A model generated the notes under the pieces. The model did no database searches, was not told the origin of the DNA, and saw only the letters and a list, made by a program, of their open reading frames with translations. Below are positions 56,987-64,000 of a stretch of DNA of 64,000 nucleotides, in pieces. Origin of the DNA: Selaginella moellendorffii (Eukaryota; Streptophyta; Lycopodiopsida; Selaginellales; Selaginellaceae); NCBI RefSeq assembly GCF_000143415.4, contig NW_003314290.1, forward strand, positions 797,586 through 861,585. Direction: 5' to 3'. Both the position numbers and the translations under genes were made by a program. Each line of letters opens with the position of its first letter. The stretch's first letter is position 1.

Positions 56987-58863
56987 TGTGAGACACAAAA
57001 TCCCTAGGCCCCAAAGTGGAGCTGGAAGGGCGCCACATGGTAGTGGCCGAAGCGAGAGCCAAACGAGCGTAACATGTTTGGACCAAAAGCTCTGACTTGA
57101 AAAGTCAAGAGCGGGAGTGGAACTCCCAACGAAGTGCTCGAGGAACGAGCACGAAGCGAGCAAAAGGCGAGGCTCCAAAAAGGGACCCAAAAGGGCCAAC
57201 ACATGACACGTAGGAGTCCGAGATGGACCTGAGTTGGAGTCCGAAGTGGAGTCCGAGATGGACCCGAGTTGGAGTCCGAAGTGGAGTCCGAGATGGACCC
57301 GAGTTGGAGTCCGAAGTGGAGTCCGAGATGGACCCGAGTTGGAGTCCGAAGTGGAGTCCGAGATGGACCCGAGTTGGAGTCCGAAGTGGAGTCCGAGATG
57401 GACCCGAGTTGGAGTCCGAAGTGGAGTCCGAGATGGACCCGAGATGGAGTCCGAGAAGGAGTCCGAAGTGGAGTCCGAGGTGGACCCGAGATGGACCCGA
57501 GTTGGAGTCCGAAGTAGAGTCCGAGATGGACCCGAGATGGATTCCGAGATGGAGTCCGAGATGGAGTCCGAGGTGGACCCGAGATGGACCCGAAATGGAG
57601 TCCGAGATGGAGTCCGAGATGGACCCGAGATGGAGTCCGAGATGGAGTCCGAGATGGACCTGAGATGGACCCGAGATGGAGTTCGAGATGGAGTCCAAGA
57701 TGGAGTCCGAAGTCGAGACCGAGACCGGGATCGAGACCGAGACCGAGACCAAGACCGAGATCGGGACCGAGACCGAGACCGAGACCGAGGCCGAGACCGA
57801 GCCCGAGCCCGAGTCCGAGCCCGAGTCCGAGTCCGAGTCCGAGTCCGAGTCCGAGTCCGGAGCCTGAGAGGGTGAAAGCCCAAAGCGTTCGTCTCCCAGA
57901 CCCTGGGGGGTTTGGTGAGCTCCAAAAGTATAGTAGGGGGAGGACTGCAGTGGAGCCAGTTTGGCCAGGAAAGGCCAGTTTGGCCCAGGAAGGCCGGACC
58001 CAGTGTTGGGTGATGAGTTGCCCACTGGGAAGTCCAAGACTAGAGTGAACACGGACCGACAAGCGGGGTAGCTTGGTGAAGTGTTCAAGAGCCGGCTCTA
58101 GTTCCCCCGGGAGATCGACTGGCTGATGCTCCCAGTCCAAGTGTGGGTGGCACTACCTACTTGGATACCAGGCGTGGCTCAACGGAACCTCGCTCTAAGC
58201 CCATGGCTAGAGCACCTAAGGGCAGAAGGCGAGGAGAGTACCCAGGTGGCTCGCGTAAGGCCACGGTGTTCCGAAATGTTGCCCCAAAGGCCCAGACTGT
58301 GGAAAGGAAGAGGAGCAGTCCTCTGGGGTAGTGACCAAGGACACAGTCGTGTGGTGAGGAAGTCCCAGAGGACCGTGGGACTTAGTGGTCGGGCTTGTGG
58401 GTCTCGATCAAGTGGCAGTGTTGGCGAACACGGCCAGGGGCAGAAAGGGACTTAGTGGGGACTGACAGAGGGATATTGGGGAAGGCTATTCCCCTTGTCG
58501 GTGGGCATCCTAAGGGTGCTAAGGAGTGGATCTCAGATGACCACTCACGGATGGTTTGCCTAGTCTTGGAGAGCCAAGACTGTGATGCAAGTGGTAATGG
58601 ACTACCAGTGTGGCAAAGGTGATTGGGCATGGCCTTAGCGTAACGGGCTGGCATGTCAGTGGTACCTTTGAGTGTCGGTCATGGGATCAGACACGTGGAG
58701 CACTTGGACCAAGTGCAAATGTTGAGTGGCATAGATGCCATTCTCGGGGCTAGCAAGTCCCAAGTCCTGGATTGGACTTATGGAGGTTGTGAATGAGACT
58801 CCTCCAAGCGGTCGGAGGTGTGGTTAAGTGACTAAAGTAGAATGGAAAATTTAGTCGCTTACA
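56987..58863 (+). repeat. Element C 3' LTR (1877 bp)
   Basis: It is 218 bp longer than the 5' LTR, mostly through extra GAGTTGGAGTCCGAAGTGGA units in the array (about 57217-57480). Outside the array the two LTRs are almost identical. Confidence 0.95.
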
Positions 58864-59775
58864 CTCAGACTCCATCTCGGTTCCATCTCGGACTCCATCT
58901 CAGACTCAATCTTGGGTCCATCTCGGACTCCATCTCAGACTCCATCTCAAACTCCATCTCGGGTCCATCTTGGGTCCATCTCGAACTCCATCTTGGACTC
59001 CATCTTAGGTCCATCTTGGGTCTATGTTAGACTCCATCTCAGACTCCATTTCATGTCATGTGTTGGTCCTTTGGTGTCCCTTTTCTAGAGACTCACTTCT
59101 TGTTCGCTTTGTGCTCGTTCCTCGAGCACTTCGTTGGGGGTTCCACTCCCGCTTTCGACTTTTCAAGTCAGAGTTTTTGGTCCAAACGTGTTATGCTTGT
59201 TTGGCCTTCGCTTCAGCCACTACCACATGGCACCCTTTTGGCTCCACTTTGGGGCTTAGGGATTTGTGTCTCACAACTCCACCACCCATAGACGAAGTTC
59301 GATGTCCTCATCGAACGATAAATTATTTTATAAAGTAATACTAGCATGTATTACCCTTTCCATCTTTATCACCTAGCCAATATTTGTCAATGGTTTGACA
59401 CCAAAGGTTCACTATGCATTGTTCATCCTCTAAGAGCATAATCTCTCCAACTTAGAGACTCATTTGACCACTTATGGTGGTTCTCTTCTTTTATTGGTTC
59501 AGTTCTTGCTAAACCTGTTAGAGACACCTCCTCTAACTCAATCCCACTACTCATTCTCGAGTAGTTTCAATTTCCATCAATATAACCTTTGCACTTTGGA
59601 ACTTTTAATTTTGACTTCTCGAAGTTAATTTCCTGGGTGTTTTTGACACCTTGCATTGCACATATTGTGCAACTGCACTTCCCCATCCTATGAAGTTCTC
59701 TACTTGAGGGCACTATCATCCTCTCTTCTATTTCGTGCCACTTTTGGCACTAAGTTCTAGTTATCATAATTTGTG
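58864..59775 (-). mobile_element. Element D: LTR start, polypurine tract and interior remnant
   Basis: On the minus strand the interior (59775-59291) matches element C 56406-56970. It is followed by the hairpin GTTCGATGAGGACATCGAAC (59297-59316), the polypurine tract and the LTR start TGTGAGACAC at 59275. The LTR continues to 58864, where element C is inserted. Homology to C stops at about 59775, so the 5' half of D is lost. Confidence 0.85.
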
Positions 59776-60440
59776 CTAAAAAGCTCTATTTCGTTAAAGT
59801 GGGATTTATTCAGTAAAATGGGACTAGGTACAAATTTTCAAGTATTTAAAAATGACGTGAAATTATATGTTTTTTGTCCAGGGGCTAGACATATCTGGGG
59901 CATGGTGACTAGTGCGGTGACTTTATGTCCAGACTGTGTCCATCTGGTTGTATAATAAATCTCATTGTCAAGGTGAACAAGCCGAATCTGAAGCTAAAGA
60001 AGAGCAATGGCATGCGCGCACACACTATTTGTTTGTTCATTGAGCGTGTGGTGAGCTTTCCAAGATGAACGTCATTCCTATTAGCCAGACATATAACTTA
60101 ATGGTGAGAACATTTAGATATTATTCAATGTTATCTTTTTCTAACGAATCTAATTGTGAAGGTGTAGCAAGAGGCATTGCTAGTCTAGAGAAGTCATTTA
60201 ACTCATTTGACCCTTAGCGTATTTTCATGAAACTAAATAACATTCATATTATTAAGGAATTTCTCTAGTACCTTTTTTTTACGACATAGAGGCTTGCATT
60301 TCTTTCAAAGGTGATTTAGTAAAAGGCCTGAGGGCACATGCCATTCTATTTCTCAGACCGGTATTAAGATATACTAGTGCAAAGGGAAAAAGGTATTTGG
60401 TGATCAAGTAAATGGCATGAGGGCACACGCCATTATAAGC
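59776..60440. other. Repeat-bearing spacer
   Basis: No gene is supported. It contains one GEQ-type module (59969-59992) followed by palindromes at about 60007, 60328 and 60411. Confidence 0.45.
60411..60434. repeat. Short palindromic repeat, representative copy
   Basis: AATGGCATGAGGGCACACGC followed by CATT is a near-palindrome close to the consensus TGGCATGAGGCCACATGCCA. Related copies lie at about 60007-60027, 60328-60348, 61009-61030, 61156-61179, 61303-61325, 62644-62665 and 62701-62722. A weaker one lies at 60825-60840. Confidence 0.7.
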
Positions 60441-60712
60441 CTAAGCGCTAGTGGACACCTCCTTTTTGGTACTCTCAGCGGTACTATCATCCTTCTCCGG
60501 GTCAGTTGTTTTGCTTTGGATTGTTGTCTCTGACGTTACTGGGGCGTTCTCGATAGTTGTTAATGTTGCCGTTTGTTCAGAAAAATGATCACCTGGAGTA
60601 TAGTACGGGGAGTTTGGAAGATTTATATATTCTACATCTTCACCTATCTCCTTCTCCGTCTCCTTTTCTGCCTCACTTACAGATTTTGTGCTTGCCATGA
60701 GAATGCTCTTCA
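60441..60712 (-). CDS. Short acidic exon or small protein
   Basis: A minus-strand frame preceded by an acceptor-like TTTTAG at about 60713. From an internal ATG at 60698 it encodes 85 aa (MASTKSVSEAEKETEKEIGE ... STAESTKKEVSTSA). It is Ser/Thr/Glu-rich and disordered. It may be a distal 3' exon of the DUF7869-like gene upstream on the same strand or an independent small gene. No domain is recognised. Confidence 0.3.
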
Positions 60713-61302
60713 CCCTAAAATATGGAGTTCGTTGTGTTATAAAAGGAAACCAACACACACGCTGCAAGGGAATGATGGTACATAAAGCACGTAAGCCCAC
60801 AATATGGGTTTATGTGCCATTAATATGGGCCACACGCCATATTATTAGATTTATGCACGTGTGATTGGTAAATGCATATGTCACATCATCTTTGTTTTAC
60901 CTCACACACTATATCAGGCCTAATGAACCATATCACATGTGCGCACATGCTATATATATGGAGAAGTATTATGCAAGGATAGAAATTCAATGCATGATTG
61001 TGGAGAGCAATGGCATGAAGCCACATGCTAAATAACATTTTAGAGAAAGAATTAAAATAAAAACATGCAAACAGTACTAAGTGGAAGTGCACAATTGAAT
61101 GAGGTATTTCTAATAAATACTTCACTCACCTCATATAGGAATGGCTACCACTCTCAAATGGCGTATCGCCTCATGCCATCACCTCGCAATTTGTTATAAC
61201 AATCCGATGAATTCATATTCGGCTTGTTCACCTTGAACTTTAAGTAAGATTTGCTAAAACAACTAAGAATTTATACTTGTTATTTGTATCATCTCACCTA
61301 GG

Positions 61303-61550
61303 AATGGCGTAAGGCCACATGCCATCACGCCTCCTCTGATTCAGATTCGGATTGTTCACCTTGAAATAAAATACATTAGAAACTTAGTAAAGGAATATTC
61401 ATGAATCTCACCTTGAACCTGGGTTATGAATGCTCTTGCTGCATCTCTTGCATGGTCTGGCAAGGTGATGGTGGCACTCTGCTTCCGCATCCAACCATGC
61501 ACAACATTATCCACCGATATGCTCATGCTGGGATCCCTTGGATTCAGCAC
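61303..61550 (-). CDS. Possible downstream coding extension of the DUF7869-like gene
   Basis: Immediately after the TGA at 61551-61553 the same frame stays open and reads LNPRDPSMSISVDNVVHGWM ... HARDAARAFITQVQ, then a strong donor (CAAG/GTGAG, about 61411). A TTTCAAG acceptor at about 61366 leads to an acidic tail (GEQSESESEEA) that stops where a palindromic repeat begins. This suggests either a once longer protein cut by a nonsense change or a second small gene. Confidence 0.35.
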
Positions 61551-64000
61551 TCATCTCTTTTCTAGGCAATCCTTCATATATCCGGAACTTAGCTTGAACC
61601 ACTCCACAGTTACATTGAAGGAGTTAGTTTCCGCGTCCTCCTCTGCATCAGTGATGTAGTGCCCCACCCATATCATTTGTTTTTTATTACTGGGTCTGAC
61701 AAGCACGACCATTCCTTTGCAGACCTGTATTGGATTGAATGCTAAATCCGGCTTCTTGTTCCTCGGCCCACAATAGTGATCCTCAACATCGTTATCTGTC
61801 ATTGCATTTCCAGAGGACATTGTTCCTCTACTATCTGGTGCTCTGGGTTCTGGCCAAAAGGACTCTTCCAATTCTTCATATACAACCGGCCCATTTTGGA
61901 TAGTAGATATAATCTTCTCCCAGTATTCGAGCAAAGGCTTGCACATCTGAAAATAGGATTCTCCACCAAACACCAACCCCCTCTTCCAGAAGGCAATATG
62001 CTGTCTAATCCCGGCCACTATACTTTCCTGGTCTTTGAGTCCATCCGGGTGCATCGGCCGTGGGGAACCCTGAGGAATCATAGGTTCCCCAGTTATGGGA
62101 TCTCTCTTGAAGAGTTCAATGCCGTCCACTGGCAGCCACACTGTGTCCCATTCTCTCATCTTGTACCTCATCACTGGAGCACCGTCACACATGCTGAAAT
62201 GAAACTGAAGAGGCTTGGAGTGGCCAATCAGCGTTTCGGATCCGTCCCTGATGTAGCCTCTTACAAACCCCTTAAAGTCTGGAACCTCTGTCAGAAGTGC
62301 AGCTTCAACAGTGCCTTTGATGCAATTTTGGAATTCATCGTAGAGTTGTGGGAGGGTGAGGACATTGGATGGCCGGAGGGACTCTGCCAGGTGACTGAAC
62401 ATGGCATTGACGTCTTCATGAGTGTGCCCAACCATGAGAAAGCCAAGTGTAACCGTTTCAAATATGCCTTTGGCAACAAGCATCGCCAAGTACGCGAAGA
62501 CGTACATGTTTTTGTTCTCACTGCCAGCATTGTCTGTTTGGAGCAGAAGATGGGGTGGAAGGCCATATCGGCCGCAAGAACTTCCTTGAGATTCTGCTTT
62601 GTTTGGATGAGGCTGTGCATTCACCGGGCGACCAGCCTCGTCGGAATGGCATAAGGCCTCACGTGATAACCCTACAATCTGACGGCCAACATATTCACTG
62701 GGATGGCATGGGGCCCCACGCGATACTGCAAGCCTTTGCTCCTCCTCCAGCTGAACCCTGTATGGGGTTCGATCGACAAGGGCCTTATGCAAGGGTTGGC
62801 CGTTCAACTCAGTCTGCGCACTCTGCAAAGACCTTAAGTGTTTTGCTAGGGACGCAATCATCATGTTTGCACCCCCGCCACCCCATAGAGGTACAAAGAA
62901 GTTCCCATAGTTCTGGGCACCATGCCCATGAGCGATTATGCCAAATAGAGACACAGGCAGCTGCATGGATGAAGAGATTGCCTTGGGGGCAGGATTGAGT
63001 CGAGGTAAGCACGTCTTTTTCTGGTCCATTTTGTCGTGGATGATGCAGAGGTAAGAGTCAGGTCTCTCCATGGAGAGAATCCTGTTATGATAATATGCAG
63101 TCCTGCAGCTTCTCTGCTCGATGTTGTGGTCGAGCCGCCTTCTAACCAACGTCTCTCGCTCTTGAGCGCTGCAAGAATTCTTCGACAAAGCCATTTTGAT
63201 AGCAGTGCACTCGTCACACTTTGAAAAGCTGGAGTACTTTCCTATACTCACATCCCTGAACCTGTTGCTCCACAATCTACTAAATCTAGATTGGCTCAGC
63301 TTCCTGTAGCCATTACTCTGGAGTTCCCGATTCACATCTTCCAATATGGCCCCCTTGGTATACATGGAAGGGAGAACTCGTTGGGTGTCTCGTGTTCCAT
63401 CTTCCAAGAGGCGGGTTTTATGTGGTTGTTGCTCGCTACATGTCTCGACAAACCTCTTGAAGATTGCCTCTCCATATACAACATGACCCCTGGTTTTGTG
63501 CGTATCGTCGTTCCCATGGACTGCCTGTTGAACCCTTTGTTCCTCGAACTCAGTTTTGATTCTGTAGAATGTGGTTCGAGGGACTCCATAAATGATTCTC
63601 CATACCTTCATGCAGACCAAACCCCTCTGGAAGACCATGCCCCCCACCTGATGTTCTGAAGCATCAACAGATGACCGTAATGCCTCATACACAAAATTGC
63701 GAGCTGCCTTCCAGGACAATGTCTTGTATCTTGCTCTCTCCTCTTCAATAGCATCCCAATCAGCATGTTGACAGCACCTCCTCTTGCAACAAGCAACTGT
63801 CGAGACCATTCGAACCTCCATCGCCATTTTCTGCCTTTTCAGTTCATTGCTCAGATCCCTTTGGCTGCGCTTTAGGAAGGTGTACTTTCTTTTCCCATGA
63901 AGAGATGTTCTGTCATCAGTTGTAGTGGTGTTTGATTGTGAATCCTTCACATTCTCAAACACTAAGTGCCTCAATTTCCACCGCACAATGCTTCCAATAG
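61551..64000 (-). CDS. DUF7869-like transposase-derived protein (5' end outside window)
   Basis: The frame is open from the right edge to a TGA at 61551, at least 811 codons; the first in-window ATG is internal, so the true start may lie beyond 64000. Near the N-terminus are a basic region and a cysteine cluster (CCKRRCCQ). A helix-turn-helix-like GVPRTTFYRIKTEF follows, then a paired cysteine motif (SKCDEC). The RNase H-like core shows CIIHDKMDQKK, LLQTDNAGSENKN and FLMVGHTHEDVNAMFS, a D/D/H-E pattern typical of the DUF7869 proteins that are multicopy in early land plants. A transposase origin is inferred. Residues about 412-468, just before the second core motif, hold two palindrome-encoded repeats and look inserted. 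No terminal inverted repeats were found. Confidence 0.7.
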   Translation of the reverse strand, partial: IGSIVRWKLRHLVFENVKDSQSNTTTTDDRTSLHGKRKYTFLKRSQRDLSNELKRQKMAMEVRMVSTVACCKRRCCQHADWDAIEEERARYKTLSWKAARNFVYEALRSSVDASEHQVGGMVFQRGLVCMKVWRIIYGVPRTTFYRIKTEFEEQRVQQAVHGNDDTHKTRGHVVYGEAIFKRFVETCSEQQPHKTRLLEDGTRDTQRVLPSMYTKGAILEDVNRELQSNGYRKLSQSRFSRLWSNRFRDVSIGKYSSFSKCDECTAIKMALSKNSCSAQERETLVRRRLDHNIEQRSCRTAYYHNRILSMERPDSYLCIIHDKMDQKKTCLPRLNPAPKAISSSMQLPVSLFGIIAHGHGAQNYGNFFVPLWGGGGANMMIASLAKHLRSLQSAQTELNGQPLHKALVDRTPYRVQLEEEQRLAVSRGAPCHPSEYVGRQIVGLSREALCHSDEAGRPVNAQPHPNKAESQGSSCGRYGLPPHLLLQTDNAGSENKNMYVFAYLAMLVAKGIFETVTLGFLMVGHTHEDVNAMFSHLAESLRPSNVLTLPQLYDEFQNCIKGTVEAALLTEVPDFKGFVRGYIRDGSETLIGHSKPLQFHFSMCDGAPVMRYKMREWDTVWLPVDGIELFKRDPITGEPMIPQGSPRPMHPDGLKDQESIVAGIRQHIAFWKRGLVFGGESYFQMCKPLLEYWEKIISTIQNGPVVYEELEESFWPEPRAPDSRGTMSSGNAMTDNDVEDHYCGPRNKKPDLAFNPIQVCKGMVVLVRPSNKKQMIWVGHYITDAEEDAETNSFNVTVEWFKLSSGYMKDCLEKR
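62620..62740 (-). repeat. Palindromic repeats inserted in frame in the DUF7869-like gene
   Basis: Two palindrome-family copies (62644-62665 and 62701-62722) sit in the coding frame and encode SRGAPCHPSE and SREALCHSDE. They carry the same TGRGGCC-YYATGCCAT core as the non-coding copies at 60-61.3 kb. Confidence 0.6.

Larger units (their letters stand above)
51181..58863 (+). mobile_element. Element C: non-autonomous LTR retrotransposon (LARD-like)
   Basis: A 7.68-kb element with LTRs 51181-52839 (1659 bp) and 56987-58863 (1877 bp), TG...CA ends and target duplication CTCAG (51176-51180 and 58864-58868). It has an initiator-Met primer site after the 5' LTR and the polypurine tract TATGGGTGGTGGAGT before the 3' LTR. 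The 4.1-kb interior has no recognisable gag or pol, only short open frames. Its 3' module, terminal hairpin and polypurine tract match element A, so A or a relative probably supplies its proteins. The LTRs agree except for array length and a handful of bases, so the insertion is recent. Confidence 0.94.

Noticed and set aside
56924-58140. Open frames of 327-378 codons in the second LTR of element C
   Set aside because: Same array artefact, present at the matching place in both LTRs and with no protein-like composition.
60007-62722. CRISPR-like array
   Set aside because: Palindromes are irregularly spaced (43 to about 1300 nt), diverged, in a eukaryotic genome and partly in a coding frame. 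There are no cas genes.

Overview
The window reads as nuclear DNA of an early-diverging land plant. A lycophyte such as Selaginella is my best guess. This rests on plant-only families (LNK clock coactivator, PARTING DANCERS, PLS-class PPR, CYP72-clan P450), very short GT-AG introns (about 47-75 nt almost everywhere) and abundant Ty3 chromoviruses. The species is an inference; no database was searched.

Layout. 1-4.1 kb: AT-rich sequence with one small unknown gene (2789-3421, minus). 4253-11732: a complete, young Ty3 chromovirus (element A, plus) with target duplication CTCGC. 11767-15100: a second complete but internally deleted chromovirus (element B, minus) with only 112-bp LTRs and target duplication GATAC. 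15.3-18.7 kb: a large inverted duplication (arms about 0.73-0.77 kb) enclosing one 300-aa gene of unknown function. 19.2-30.6 kb: a dense gene island with a lipoate-protein ligase, a CIA30/Rossmann plastid-type protein and a PPR protein (all minus), then LNK and a DUF1749 alpha/beta-hydrolase (plus) and a coiled-coil membrane protein (minus). 30.6-42.1 kb: AT-rich, gene-poor DNA holding a decayed Ty3 element. 42.1-44.1 kb: a five-exon cytochrome P450 (minus). 46.3-47.3 kb: a seven-exon PARTING DANCERS-like meiotic gene (plus). 49.9-59.8 kb: an old minus-strand LTR element (D) whose LTR is split by a 7.7-kb non-autonomous element (C, plus, target duplication CTCAG). 60-64 kb: a family of short palindromes and a large DUF7869-like, transposase-related gene running off the right edge.

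How the parts relate. A and C look like an autonomous/non-autonomous pair. They share the initiator-Met primer site, LTR ends, GA-rich LTR arrays, the hairpin and polypurine tract 21 nt before the 3' LTR, and a structured 3' module with a covarying hairpin and tandem tRNA T-arm-like repeats. Element A's integrase/chromodomain frame is broken at two places by 47- and 49-nt GT-AG segments whose removal restores the conserved frame, so it appears to carry real introns. The host genes act in separate pathways (lipoylation, plastid/organelle biogenesis, clock output, P450 metabolism, meiotic crossover formation) and do not form a functional cluster. Exon coordinates come from reading frames and splice consensus by eye; several add up exactly to in-frame products, but none has transcript support here.
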